A DNA stretch of 64,000 nt from JADMJV01 sp964649085 (GCA_964649085.1 CAZYPN010000009.1:1-64000); one strand, 5' to 3'; numbered from the stretch's first letter, positions 1 through 8,530 are shown. The notes: generated from the letters alone by a model not told the origin. Numbers and translations are program-made.

Positions 1-1267
1 GCGACAGGTAACGGTCTTGCAGCCAGGGCGTGTGACTGGCCTCGGTCAGCACGCCGATCAGGTGAATGCCCTGATGGGTGATCTGCGAGATCAGGCTGAA
101 CATCCCGTCCATCAGGTGTCCCTTGAAGATGTTGCCCGTCTTGTGACGGGTAGGCGGCATATACTTCAGCGGCGCCTCGGGGAAGCACTGGCGAATCAGC
201 TGGGCCTGGGCCAGTTCCCACAAGAATCCGTCGGTCATGTCGGGGTTCATCTCAAAAGCGTGGCCCAGCCCCATACGATTCTTGTTCATGCCGGCCCGCA
301 GGGCGAAGCACTCGTTGATAAACTGGCTCGACAGCACCGTATGCGCCTCTTCGTAGGCGTCGGCCGTGGTCAGGTAGTTGTCTTCGCCCGTGTTGATGGT
401 GATATCGGCCCAGGCGATGATCATGCGGCTGAAATACTGGTCGATGAAGGTGCGGCACATGTTGATGTCGCGGAACAGAATGCCGTACATGGCGTCGTTC
501 AGCAGCATATCCAGGCGCTCCCAGGCGGCGGTGGCGGCGATTTCGGCCATACACAGCCCCGAAGAGTAGTTGGTCAACTGCAGATAGCGCCCCAGCTTCT
601 GGGCTTCCTCGTCGAGGGCGCGGCGCATAATGCGAAAGTTCTCCTGGGTGGCGTAGGTGCCGCCATAGCCTTCGGTGGTGGCTCCGTAGGGCACATAGTC
701 AATCAGGCTCTGGGCGGTGGAGCGAATCACGGCGATGATGTCGGCTCCCATGCGTGCCGACGACTGGGCCTGAACCACGTCCTCATAGATATTGCCGGTG
801 GCCACAATGGCATACAGTAAAGGGGTCGGCCCTTTCCCCAGGGTCTCCACTCGACGGTCACGCTCGTGGCGCTGGCGCTGAATGTGTCCCAGCGAACGCC
901 GCGACATCTCTTCCAGCTTGTGGCGAATCTCGCTTTCGCTCTTCATGGGAAGCTCGGCCAGTTGTACTTCGCCCCGGGCCACCTTGTCCCACAGCTCTTC
1001 CGGGTGCTCGTAGTGCAGCAGCGCGTTGGCATAGAAACGAGAGATGCCCTGGTCGAGCTTGCCCGAGCGCAGCACATTGTCCACCAGCACGTTGGGCATG
1101 GGGATATCGGCCGAGTCCACCCCGTCCACGCCATACAGGCGCAGCACTGCGCGCTCGACCGACACGGTCGAGTGCTGCAAAATGTAGCTTTGCACCGGTT
1201 CAACGATTTCGGCGGCCAGTTGGCGGGCCTCGTCGACCAGTTCGTGGGGTATCCTCAAGTGGGGCAT
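1..1267 (-). CDS. kamD: D-/L-beta-lysine (lysine) 5,6-aminomutase alpha subunit, 3' end cut by window
   Basis: Translating the minus strand from the ATG at 1267 gives an uninterrupted frame to base 1 (422 codons; the C-terminus lies outside the window). The ATG follows AGGAGGAAGAGAT, a strong ribosome site. Segments characteristic of KamD are present: SVERAVLRLYGVDGVD near the start, GKGPTPLLYAIVATGNIYED, DYVPYGATTEGYGGTYATQ, INTGEDNYLTTADAYEEAH and GLGHAFEMNPD. The family is the large subunit of the adenosylcobalamin- and PLP-dependent aminomutase that moves the terminal amino group of beta-lysine or D-lysine during lysine fermentation. The small cobalamin-binding subunit (KamE) would be expected just outside the left edge; no other lysine-fermentation gene is in the window. 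D-ornithine 4,5-aminomutase is a relative, but the sequence resembles KamD more. Confidence 0.9.
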   Translation of the reverse strand, partial: MPHLRIPHELVDEARQLAAEIVEPVQSYILQHSTVSVERAVLRLYGVDGVDSADIPMPNVLVDNVLRSGKLDQGISRFYANALLHYEHPEELWDKVARGEVQLAELPMKSESEIRHKLEEMSRRSLGHIQRQRHERDRRVETLGKGPTPLLYAIVATGNIYEDVVQAQSSARMGADIIAVIRSTAQSLIDYVPYGATTEGYGGTYATQENFRIMRRALDEEAQKLGRYLQLTNYSSGLCMAEIAATAAWERLDMLLNDAMYGILFRDINMCRTFIDQYFSRMIIAWADITINTGEDNYLTTADAYEEAHTVLSSQFINECFALRAGMNKNRMGLGHAFEMNPDMTDGFLWELAQAQLIRQCFPEAPLKYMPPTRHKTGNIFKGHLMDGMFSLISQITHQGIHLIGVLTEASHTPWLQDRYLS

Positions 1268-1368
1268 ATCTCTTCCTCCTGGCCCTGGTCCTACCCATGC
1301 AGGGATGAAGGACAAACAATCTGGACTGTTAATGACCCGAGAAGAGGCATTGAGAAAGAGAAGGTAGG

Positions 1369-1836
1369 ATGGCGATGTTTGAGTGCATTGTAGTACCCCT
1401 TGACGGATCGAAGCAGGCCGAGGTGGCTCTGGACTATGGGCGTGACCTGGCCGAAAAGTATTCGGCCCGGCTGCATCTGGTCCGAGTGCTGTGGCCTTCG
1501 CTGCAGGCCCTGACGGGCGGCGAGGTTGTGGCCGTTACTCAGGCGCAAATGGCCCAGGAGCAACAGGTTGCCCGGGCCTATCTCGAACCGCTGGTCGAAA
1601 CATTGTCCACTCCGGGCCTGAAGGTCAGCTCTCAGGTAGCTCTTGGCGATCCGGCGGAAACGGTGCTGGATATCGCTGAGGAGGCCGAGGCCTCGCTGAT
1701 CATCATGACTTCGCACGGCCGCAGCGGGCTGCGCCGCTGGCTGATGGGCAGCGTGGCCGAGCGCATTGCTCGCCACGCCCACTGCCCGGTGATGATCGTC
1801 GGCAGGGAGTCCGTGGAAGAAAAGCTCGACAAATAA
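1369..1836 (+). CDS. Universal stress protein, UspA family
   Basis: This 155-residue protein has one complete Usp domain. It opens with the usual beta strand (FECIVVPLDGSKQAEVAL) and closes with the ATP-binding signature G-x2-G-x9-G-S, seen as SHGRSGLRRWLMGSVAERI followed by HCPVMIV, so it belongs to the nucleotide-binding UspFG/MJ0577 type. A purine-rich site (AGAAGGTAGG) precedes the ATG; a second in-frame ATG lies two codons later. It is divergent from kamD across about 100 bases and is followed by glnA. Usp proteins are cytosolic and act in stress survival, but their exact partners vary, so no specific role is assigned. Confidence 0.88.
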   Translation: MAMFECIVVPLDGSKQAEVALDYGRDLAEKYSARLHLVRVLWPSLQALTGGEVVAVTQAQMAQEQQVARAYLEPLVETLSTPGLKVSSQVALGDPAETVLDIAEEAEASLIIMTSHGRSGLRRWLMGSVAERIARHAHCPVMIVGRESVEEKLDK

Positions 1837-1866
1837 CACCAATCCAGGACTGACTAAGCCTAACCA

Positions 1867-1895
1867 TTGCCACGCTAAGGCTAATTTGCTACAGT
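1867..1895 (+). promoter_or_regulatory. Sigma-70-type promoter of glnA, placed for a leaderless transcript
   Basis: A -35 box TTGCCA (1867-1872), a 17-base spacer and a -10 box TACAGT (1890-1895) lie directly upstream of glnA. Only six bases (GCTGCA) separate the -10 box from the ATG at 1902, so the predicted transcription start coincides with the initiation codon. There is no Shine-Dalgarno sequence before this ATG, which fits leaderless translation. The box match and spacing are seen; the start site is inferred. Confidence 0.6.
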
Positions 1896-1901
1896 GCTGC
1901 A

Positions 1902-3365
1902 ATGATCAAGAGCGTTTCTAAACCATCCGGTCCGATTGTCTTGAAAGACTTTCTGGAGATCCCCTACGACCAGCTCGAGGAAATGAACCTCGAAGCCAAA
2001 TCCAAGCAACTCGCGCGCAAGAGCGAAAAGGAACTGGAAGAGTTCTACCTCAAATATCTTACCGACGAGAAGCGGATCAAGGCCGTCACGGTGTGTTTCT
2101 CCGACCTCGAAGGTCGCTTTCATATGCTCGACTATGACAAGAAGTTCTTGCTCAAGTCGCATGACAATCTGACCTTCGACGGCTCGTCCATCCGCGGCTT
2201 CTCGGTGGTCAGCGAGTCCGACCTGCGCCTGGCCATCGACTGGGGCTCGTTCCGCTGGCTGCCCAGCGACATCTTCGGCCCCGGCAAAGTTATTGTCTTC
2301 GGCCTCATCCAGGACGCCGACGGCAACTACTACAAGTCGGATATGCGTGGGGTGCTGAAGAACTACTCCGACGAGCTCTTCAAGAAGGGCATGGTGGCCA
2401 ACATCGCCGTCGAGTGCGAGGGCTTTGTCTTCCACGGCCTCAACGCCGAGCAGAACTACAATCGCCTGGAGGGCTTCAAGCTGGTCTCCAGCGGCGGCTA
2501 CTACAACTCGCTGCCCAACGACCCGCTCAAGCTGTTCATCGACCGTCTGGCCGAGGCCCAGCGCGCCATGGCCTTCGAAAACGAGAAGGACCACCCCGAG
2601 GTGGCTCCCTCCCAGTTCGAACTGAACTACAGCTACACCGAGGCCTTGCTGGCGGCCGACCAGCTGCAGCTCTACAAGCTGGTGGCCCGTCAGGTGGCGG
2701 CCAACATGGGCTACACGGCCAGCTTCCTGCCCAAGCCCATCGCCGGCATCAACGGCAGCGGCATGCACACCAACCTGTCGATCAGCAAGCGCGGCAAGAA
2801 CTCGTTCTACGACGCCTCGGGCGAAGAAAAGCTCAGCAAGTTCGCCTGGGAATTCGTCGATCGCATTCTCAACAGCGCCAACGACCTGTGTCTGATCCTC
2901 AACCCCAGCGTCAACGCCTATCGCCGCCTCGACCCCCACTTCGAGGCTCCCAACCAGATCAAGAGCTCTCCGGTGGACCGCACCTCGATGGTGCGCATCC
3001 CCCTGGGCAACGCCAAGTCGGCTCGCATCGAGGTGCGCACCGTGGCCCCCGATGCCAACCCCTACCTGGCCTTCTACAGCATCCTGCGCACCGGCTTCGA
3101 CGGACCGATGACCGAAACCATCACCTCCGAAGCTCGCCGCACCCGCACCAAGTACCTGCCGGGCAACATCTACGACGCCATCCGGCTGTTCAAACAGAGC
3201 AGCTTTATGGAAGAGATTCTCGGCGCCGACAACAAAAACAAGTACGTCGAGCGCAAGGTGGCCGCCGCCGAACGCTCGCCCAAGGAACTGGGCACGCAGG
3301 TGAAGACCGGAGAAATCATCTATCACCACGAGGTCACCAACCAGTACATCTGGGGCAACTACTGA
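1902..3365 (+). CDS. glnA: Glutamine synthetase, type I-like (divergent)
   Basis: The 487-residue product should condense glutamate, ammonia and ATP to glutamine in the cytosol. Family motifs are present in order: DGSSIRGF with the following ESDLRL, the metal-binding acidic strand (VECEGFVF, where most enzymes read E-x-E-F-F-x-F), KPIAGINGSGMHTNLS, NPSVNAYRRLDPH, and RIEVRTVAPDANPYL. The N-terminus carries a charged extension before the usual beta-grasp domain. The C-terminal region is shortened where the adenylylation loop normally lies; a tyrosine occurs in NIYDAI, but this context does not prove adenylylation. The start lacks a ribosome site and matches the leaderless promoter described separately. 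A strong terminator follows. Activity as a biosynthetic glutamine synthetase is likely; another gamma-glutamyl ligase role cannot be excluded. Confidence 0.88.
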   Translation: MIKSVSKPSGPIVLKDFLEIPYDQLEEMNLEAKSKQLARKSEKELEEFYLKYLTDEKRIKAVTVCFSDLEGRFHMLDYDKKFLLKSHDNLTFDGSSIRGFSVVSESDLRLAIDWGSFRWLPSDIFGPGKVIVFGLIQDADGNYYKSDMRGVLKNYSDELFKKGMVANIAVECEGFVFHGLNAEQNYNRLEGFKLVSSGGYYNSLPNDPLKLFIDRLAEAQRAMAFENEKDHPEVAPSQFELNYSYTEALLAADQLQLYKLVARQVAANMGYTASFLPKPIAGINGSGMHTNLSISKRGKNSFYDASGEEKLSKFAWEFVDRILNSANDLCLILNPSVNAYRRLDPHFEAPNQIKSSPVDRTSMVRIPLGNAKSARIEVRTVAPDANPYLAFYSILRTGFDGPMTETITSEARRTRTKYLPGNIYDAIRLFKQSSFMEEILGADNKNKYVERKVAAAERSPKELGTQVKTGEIIYHHEVTNQYIWGNY

Positions 3366-3385
3366 GCCTCAAGCCGCTCGAATCA

Positions 3386-3412
3386 GGGGCGACCTTCGGG
3401 TCGCCCCTTTTT
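3386..3412 (+). terminator. Rho-independent terminator of glnA
   Basis: A perfect 9-bp stem (GGGGCGACC at 3386-3394 with GGTCGCCCC at 3399-3407) closes on a TTCG tetraloop and is followed by five T residues. It sits 20 bases after the glnA stop codon. Confidence 0.92.
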
Positions 3413-3422
3413 ATTGCACTAT

Positions 3423-4073
3423 CTAGCGGCGGGCCACGTGGCGGGGCCCGTGCAGGCCCGGCTCCACCACCGTCTGCTCCAACTCGGCGCCCGCACACCA
3501 GTCGAGCATAAAGGGATGCTCCAGCACCCGATCTCGGTAGGCGTCGCAGTGAGGACCGAGCGACAGACCGTAAGTGCGCAAACGGGTCGCTACTGGGGCG
3601 TACATGGCGTCTGCCAGGCACCACTCGCCAAATAGGAACGGGCCCCCGGCGCTGAGACAATCGCTCCAAATCTGACCGATCCGATCCAGGTCCCGTTGCA
3701 CCTCGGGCCCGATGGCCAACGAGTGGCGGCTGCGGATATCCATAGGGCAGGCCTCCCGCAGCGCCGCAAAACCCGCGTGCATCTCGTGACTGATGCAGCG
3801 AGCCAGAGCCCGCTGCCGCCAATCCTTGGGATACAAACCATAGCGTTCGTGCAGAAACTCACCGATAGCCAGACTCTCCCACAGCACCAGCCCATCCACG
3901 TGCAATACCGGCACCTTTTGGGCCGGACAATGCTCGCGCAGATAGTCATAGTGGTCACACTCCAACACGGGAATGGCCACCTCTTCAAAGGGCTGTCCCG
4001 TCTGCCGCAGCATCAGATAGGCTCGCAACGACCAGGAAGAATAGTTGCGCTCCAGGCGAATCAGCTTCATCAC
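3423..4073 (-). CDS. Glutathione S-transferase family protein
   Basis: This 216-residue protein has the two-domain cytosolic GST layout. The N-terminal thioredoxin-like half begins LIRLERNYSSWSLRAYLML, with a candidate catalytic serine, and contains the conserved cis-proline segment QKVPVLHVDG and the glutathione-contact motif LWESLAIGEFL. The C-terminal half is helical and contains FLFGEWCLADAMYAPVA, the usual N-capping/hydrophobic motif. It resembles bacterial GSTs acting on maleylacetoacetate or other electrophiles, but the substrate cannot be read from sequence. The start is taken at the first of two adjacent ATG codons. It is convergent with glnA, separated by the terminator. Confidence 0.85.
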   Translation of the reverse strand: MMKLIRLERNYSSWSLRAYLMLRQTGQPFEEVAIPVLECDHYDYLREHCPAQKVPVLHVDGLVLWESLAIGEFLHERYGLYPKDWRQRALARCISHEMHAGFAALREACPMDIRSRHSLAIGPEVQRDLDRIGQIWSDCLSAGGPFLFGEWCLADAMYAPVATRLRTYGLSLGPHCDAYRDRVLEHPFMLDWCAGAELEQTVVEPGLHGPRHVARR

Positions 4074-4204
4074 ATCGCAGGGTTCCGCTCCAGCCAGCGG
4101 CCTCCTTTTGACGGCCCATCTTGGAAGAGCGGGTCAGGTTGTCGCTAGTGGGCTGACCAGGCTGGTGGTATTTCCCAACGCTTTGGGTACTTCGCCTCTG
4201 CAGC

Positions 4205-4609
4205 TCAGGCCGACTCCCAATCTGCCCAGCGCAAACCGGGAACGCGGGAAAACTCACGCGCGTTGTGAGTCACCAGAGTTGCCCCAAATTCCAGGGCGGT
4301 GGCGGCGATCAGCAGGTCCATCGGGCCCAAGACCAGCCCCGCTCGTTCAAGTTCGGCTCGGATCGTTCCGGCCTGTTCTGCACAAGCATCATCAAAGGGA
4401 AGACTCTTGATCGGGGCAAAAAATCGCCGAAGCTTTTGAAGACGCTCCGCGACTTTCAGACTCTTGCGCGCACCGCTGAGCAGTTCCATCTTCACAATCG
4501 AACAGAGACGGACCCGGGAGGGAGGAGTCGCCCGAAATCGTGCCGCCAGGTTCTCGTTGGAGCGGTTGAGAAGCCGGATGCAGGCGTTCGTGTCGAGAAG
4601 ATAGATCAC
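4205..4609 (-). CDS. vapC: PIN-domain toxin of a VapBC module
   Basis: The 134-residue product has the PIN nuclease pattern: an initial acidic residue in YLLDTNACIRLL, a glutamate in VKMELLSGARKS, an aspartate in MDLLIAATA and the closing LVTHNAREFSRVPGL. These four positions coordinate metal in VapC RNases, which cut tRNA or rRNA when released from antitoxin. The ATG overlaps the stop codon of the upstream antitoxin gene by four bases, the standard arrangement for translational coupling. Confidence 0.9.
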   Translation of the reverse strand: MIYLLDTNACIRLLNRSNENLAARFRATPPSRVRLCSIVKMELLSGARKSLKVAERLQKLRRFFAPIKSLPFDDACAEQAGTIRAELERAGLVLGPMDLLIAATALEFGATLVTHNAREFSRVPGLRWADWESA

Positions 4610-4833
4610 TCCAACGTCTCGCGGATTTCAAACTGGCCCTGGTCTCCTCTTTCTATAGGGGAACTCTGCATGCACCCGATGACTTCCTCGAGATACCCCG
4701 GGGGCCAGGAGTCATTGATTTCAGCCCTGACCACTTCTGCCAAGAAGGCCGAGACGGACACCCCCTGGATCTCGGCTCGACGACGAACTTCATCGGCCAG
4801 GGCTTGAGGCAAATACAGGTGCATCTGAGGCAT
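4606..4833 (-). CDS. vapB: VapB-like antitoxin, ribbon-helix-helix type
   Basis: This 75-residue protein has the short beta strand and two helices of a ribbon-helix-helix DNA-binding domain (MPQMHLYLPQALADEVRRRA, then GVSVSAFLAEVV). Its C-terminal tail is acidic and probably disordered, as expected for the toxin-neutralising part. It overlaps vapC by four bases and should repress its own promoter with the toxin as co-repressor. The start is supported by a -10-like box immediately upstream. Confidence 0.83.
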   Translation of the reverse strand: MPQMHLYLPQALADEVRRRAEIQGVSVSAFLAEVVRAEINDSWPPGYLEEVIGCMQSSPIERGDQGQFEIRETLE

Positions 4834-4838
4834 CGTCT

Positions 4839-4857
4839 ATTCTAGCACATATATTTG
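4839..4857 (-). promoter_or_regulatory. Probable vapBC promoter and operator
   Basis: On the minus strand a TAGAAT box (4844-4839) lies five bases before the vapB ATG. It is preceded by a near-perfect AT-rich inverted repeat, CAAATATATGTG (4857-4846), unlike the GC-rich surroundings. No Shine-Dalgarno sequence is visible, so the transcript may be leaderless. Binding by VapB is inferred from autoregulation in this family. Confidence 0.38.
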
Positions 4858-4923
4858 TCAGAATATCGTTCCGCGGCGAACAAAGACAAAGGCCCGCACC
4901 TCCCCGGCGAGAATACCCACCGC

Positions 4924-5697
4924 ATGAAATTCAACCAGCTCGACCCCCAGCGCCAGCGCAAACTGCTCGACAAACTGGCCCGCCTCAAGGCCCTGGCCGA
5001 ATGTCCCACGGGCAACGTCAACGAAACCGCCACGGCCGCCGCCGCCATGACCCGCCTCATGCTGGAGTATCAAATCGAACTGGCCGAACTGGGCGTGGAC
5101 GACCCCCAACCGCAGGTGGTCGAGTCGGACGTCTTCGATCAACCCCGCGCCACCGGGCTGCCCATGTGGCAGTATCACCTCTTGCAGGGCCTGGCCGACG
5201 CCCATCACTGCGGCTGCCTGTGCTGCTCCCAGGTGGTAGGAATCTATCTCGGCAGCTTTCGGCGAGCCACCGAACGCCGCTATTGCCTGGTCGGGGCCAG
5301 CCAGGACGTCGACCAGGCAAAGCGCCTGTTCTACTACTGCCTGCAGGAGATCGAGCGGCTCTGCCACGAGTGGAACCCGCGCGCCCGAGTGGCCGTCAAG
5401 AATGACTTCCGCCTGGGGGCCAGCAAGGGCATCGTCGACAAGGTGCAGTCCGAGCTGCAAGCCGTGGTGGCCGAGCAAGAGGCCTCGCGGCACAGCGCCG
5501 GGCTGGTGGTCTTCGAAGCCAAACTGCGAGCCGTCGAAGAACACTTTCTCCAACGGGGCGTGCGCAGCACCACCCGCAGCTATCGCCGGCCCGGAGCCGC
5601 AGCCTTTCAGCAGGGATATGAAGCCGGCTCCAACCTCGACCTGCAAGGCCGCTCACGGCCCGCGCTCGGGGCGGGAACCGGTCGGGACAGGCGGTGA
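4924..5697 (+). CDS. DUF2786-like protein
   Basis: The 257-residue protein starts with the DUF2786 pattern: a short helix followed by RKLLDKLARLKALAECP and then a helix with repeated alanines and an E-rich partner (AAAAMTRLMLEYQIELAELG). The middle half is a folded region with a HHCGCLCCSQVVG cysteine cluster and a GxSQDVDQAKRLFYYCLQEIERL helix, as in the domain often following DUF2786. The tail is glycine/arginine-rich and probably unstructured. A TTG start at 4855 would add 23 residues with no family similarity, so the ATG at 4924 is chosen. The family has no known function; a nucleic-acid role has been suggested from phage occurrences, which is not visible here. Confidence 0.72.
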   Translation: MKFNQLDPQRQRKLLDKLARLKALAECPTGNVNETATAAAAMTRLMLEYQIELAELGVDDPQPQVVESDVFDQPRATGLPMWQYHLLQGLADAHHCGCLCCSQVVGIYLGSFRRATERRYCLVGASQDVDQAKRLFYYCLQEIERLCHEWNPRARVAVKNDFRLGASKGIVDKVQSELQAVVAEQEASRHSAGLVVFEAKLRAVEEHFLQRGVRSTTRSYRRPGAAAFQQGYEAGSNLDLQGRSRPALGAGTGRDRR

Positions 5698-5762
5698 CAA
5701 GTCCGGACTCCAACGAGGCGGTTTACGACTCCTCGGGCCTTAAGCTCAACACACCTAGAGCT

Positions 5763-5990
5763 TCACCATTGCAGCCGACCCAGCTCGATATTCCAGGGCC
5801 CACCGCCCTCAAGCCGCCCGCGCTGAACCCATGGGCTCTTGCCGGGGCGCTCCACCACCACTTCGTAAGCCGTGGGTGACTGGCGGCTCTCGAAGCTCAC
5901 CTCGGCCCGCAAGGCGCCCGCCGCAATCGGCACCTCGAATCGAGCCGGCAACTCGGGAAAGCGCAACTGCAAAGTTCCTGTGCCTGGCAC
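5763..5990 (-). CDS. Small protein following the GH10 fusion, or its frameshifted tail
   Basis: A GTG at 5990 lies two bases beyond the TGA of the GH10-methyltransferase gene and opens a 75-residue frame of alternating hydrophobic residues (for example LQLRFPELPARFEVPI and SPTAYEVVVERPGK), which reads like a small beta-rich domain. The frame also stays open upstream inside the previous gene, so this could be a translationally coupled separate protein or the original C-terminus of the fusion displaced by a one-base change. No family is recognised. Confidence 0.45.
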   Translation of the reverse strand: MPGTGTLQLRFPELPARFEVPIAAGALRAEVSFESRQSPTAYEVVVERPGKSPWVQRGRLEGGGPWNIELGRLQW

Positions 5991-5992
5991 AA

Positions 5993-8527
5993 TCAGGCCG
6001 GGTCTTCGCTCTGGCTCCAAATCCCGATGCCGCAACGCAAAACAAGGTCTGAGCCCCGAAGAGTGAGCTTGTATCCATCCAGCTCCTCCCAAAAACGCCG
6101 CACACCGGCCAGTTCCGGATTGGGATTATCGACATCGTGAAACACCAGAAAACGATGGGGAAAAGTCCGATTGCGCTCATAATCGGCAAGCACGGCGGCA
6201 TACTCGTGGTCGCCGTTGATCATCACCACGTCGACATGACCCAGCCCGGCACGCCACTGGGAAAACTCGGGACTCTGCGAAGAGGCCTTCAGGAAGTCCA
6301 CCCCCTCGGGCAGTTTCAAGGGCAAGCCGGCCTGCTCGGCCCAGCCCAGGTCGCAAGCTGCCAGCCGCAGTTCGGGCAAGTGGGCTCTCCAGTAGCGCAA
6401 CAAGGCCCCGGTCCAGATGCCAATTTCCAGATAGCTGGCCACCCCTTTGGCCTGCATCCACTGGCGCCAGGCCTCGAGCTCTTCAGCATTCTGGAGAATT
6501 CGGTCGTGGCAGGGGGCCCCGACCGTCAGGGCCAGGCTGAGCTCGGGCTGGTTCCAAACCCGCTGGCTATCTTCCTCAATCATTCTGGTTTCACGGCCCG
6601 GCAGGGGGGCGGGACCCTCAAAAAATCGCTGCTTCAACACCTGGCCGGCGGGTTTCAGGCGACCCTCCAGGTCCACCAGCATACCCTGACCGGGGCCCTC
6701 AACCTGCTCGGAAAAGCCCCAAAACGACAGTCCGGCCAGCTGTGGGCAGGCCAGAGCGACATCCAGCAACTCGTCCAGGAAAGCGGCGGCCCCCTCGTCG
6801 CTGATACCACTCCAGTCGAGCTCGCTGATCTCCAATTCCCAGCCCGGAACGCACAGGCCCCCCAGAGTGTCCTGCAACTCCTGGCGAGTGGGGAAAGAAC
6901 CGCGGAAGTGCCCCTGCAGTCCCAACACAAAGGGCCCCTCCACCTGGTCGCTGAGGCGCTCCATTTCGGCCCGTATGCGTCGTTCCAGTGACCCGGCCGT
7001 AAGCAACGACCCCTCATTCAGGCACAGCTTCACCCCGGGCGCCAGCTGGCGAGCGCGGCGAAACCAGGCCAGCAGGTCGGGCCCGGGGCAGCGCTGCAGC
7101 AAACCGGAATAGGTGAAGGCTTCGTTCCACACGTCCCAGCGATCCAGGCTGTGAACCAGCAATTCGCAACCCAGGATGGAATCGATCCGGCTCTCCACAT
7201 GGCTTAACATCCGAGCAGGATCGTCGAGATCAAAGCCCAGCTCGGGTGGAAGTCGATCGGGGTTATTGCTAACCAGGAAGTGTCCTTTCAGCGTCATACC
7301 CGCCTGACGCAGGCGTCGCAACCATTGCAAACTGGCGCTGCGCTGCAAAGGGTTGGCCAGTGACCAGCCCTTCCAGGTCAATTCCCAATCCGGGGTCAGG
7401 TCGTTAAAGCCACGGCCCGACCCGGCCCAGCCACACAGGCCCTCGAGATAACCCGGTTGGTCGAGTTGGCGCAAACGCACCGAGCAGCCCAGGCGGAAGT
7501 CAGGCCGCAAAGACTCGGCCCGGGGGGCCGACGGGCGGCCTGAGACCACCACGGTCGGCGCGGGCAGGGGACGCTCACCCTGGCCAAAATTGAGGACCTG
7601 AAGATGCTGAACTTCCAGCCATCCATCGCCCTGCCAGAGCTGCAGCTCCAGGCAAACTTCGCCCTCGGTAGCCGACGATCCAGCGAGAAAGCACAAGCAA
7701 ACGACCTCGCCCTCAGGCTGCAGCCTGTGGAAATGCCACAGCCAGGGACAGTCGTCCCAACGATTGCCCTGCAGCATGTGCTCTACCAGACCCTGGCCTT
7801 TCAGCTGGGCGCGCAACAGTAGCCAGTCACCTTCCACAATGGCAGCCTCGAGCGGCCAACAACCGCTGGCGAGCGGTGCCTCGGGCGACGGCTGCACGAG
7901 CAGCACAGATGCCTGGGGTTGTCGCTGCCAGGCCCGCCGCTCCGTTTCAGGAATCTCCTCCAGGCAAGCGTTCAGGTCGAGCCGCTTCCAGACCGGCACG
8001 CGGGGCGCTGTCGAACCAGGAGCCAGGGCTACAGGCCACTCGGCCAATTCGTATAGAGCGACACCTCCGATCTCCAGCTCCTGGGGGCCGGTGGGAAGCC
8101 ACACCTGGTAGCGCAACTGGCCAGCTGAATAGGCCTGAGGACAGCGAAAAGGTATCCAAAACTGGGTCCAGCCCGGGCCCAACCGAAACGGTTCTCGGGC
8201 GCAGGTGAAGTAGGGCTCGGCGACCTCTTCTACCACGTGTACACCACTGCCACCGCGCCGGGCCCTGAGCCACACCAGAATCAATCCCACCGCATCGGGG
8301 GCGAAAGCCTGCGAGAGCGGGAACCGAATATTGTGCAGAAAAGGGGACGAAGGGGGTCCGTGAGAGCGCACCCGATAGCGCTTCGAGAACGGCATGTCCG
8401 CCTGGGGCTCCCAGCGCCCGGCCAGTTCCCAGGGCAGTTCATCGGGGAGCAGAGCGTGAGCGGCGAGCACCGCCAATCCCCATTCCCCCTCCAGGCTCCG
8501 TAACCCCCAGGCCAGTGAAGACTCCAC
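5993..8527 (-). CDS. GH10-like glycosidase fused to a class I methyltransferase-like domain
   Basis: The 844-residue product has three parts. Residues about 45-330 are beta-rich, perhaps carbohydrate-binding. Residues about 345-640 follow family GH10 endo-xylanases strand by strand: KGHFLV (strand 3), WDVWNEAF with the acid/base Glu469, LCLNEGS, GLQGHFRG, ISELDW with the nucleophile Glu569, and LSFWGFSEQ. Residues about 690-835 resemble a Rossmann methyltransferase of the CmcI/Methyltransf_24 kind: SYLEIGIWTGALLRYW (SAM loop), ACDLG, VDVVMINGDHEY and FLVFHDV. No signal peptide is seen, so it may act in the cytosol, unusual for GH10. It follows the GMC oxidoreductase gene by three bases, indicating an operon. 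Substrates of both domains are unknown. Confidence 0.78.
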   Translation of the reverse strand: MESSLAWGLRSLEGEWGLAVLAAHALLPDELPWELAGRWEPQADMPFSKRYRVRSHGPPSSPFLHNIRFPLSQAFAPDAVGLILVWLRARRGGSGVHVVEEVAEPYFTCAREPFRLGPGWTQFWIPFRCPQAYSAGQLRYQVWLPTGPQELEIGGVALYELAEWPVALAPGSTAPRVPVWKRLDLNACLEEIPETERRAWQRQPQASVLLVQPSPEAPLASGCWPLEAAIVEGDWLLLRAQLKGQGLVEHMLQGNRWDDCPWLWHFHRLQPEGEVVCLCFLAGSSATEGEVCLELQLWQGDGWLEVQHLQVLNFGQGERPLPAPTVVVSGRPSAPRAESLRPDFRLGCSVRLRQLDQPGYLEGLCGWAGSGRGFNDLTPDWELTWKGWSLANPLQRSASLQWLRRLRQAGMTLKGHFLVSNNPDRLPPELGFDLDDPARMLSHVESRIDSILGCELLVHSLDRWDVWNEAFTYSGLLQRCPGPDLLAWFRRARQLAPGVKLCLNEGSLLTAGSLERRIRAEMERLSDQVEGPFVLGLQGHFRGSFPTRQELQDTLGGLCVPGWELEISELDWSGISDEGAAAFLDELLDVALACPQLAGLSFWGFSEQVEGPGQGMLVDLEGRLKPAGQVLKQRFFEGPAPLPGRETRMIEEDSQRVWNQPELSLALTVGAPCHDRILQNAEELEAWRQWMQAKGVASYLEIGIWTGALLRYWRAHLPELRLAACDLGWAEQAGLPLKLPEGVDFLKASSQSPEFSQWRAGLGHVDVVMINGDHEYAAVLADYERNRTFPHRFLVFHDVDNPNPELAGVRRFWEELDGYKLTLRGSDLVLRCGIGIWSQSEDPA

Positions 8528-8530
8528 CGA

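Noticed and set aside
1881..3329. 482-codon minus-strand frame over glnA
   Set aside because: Antisense to glnA with low-complexity composition and no family features.
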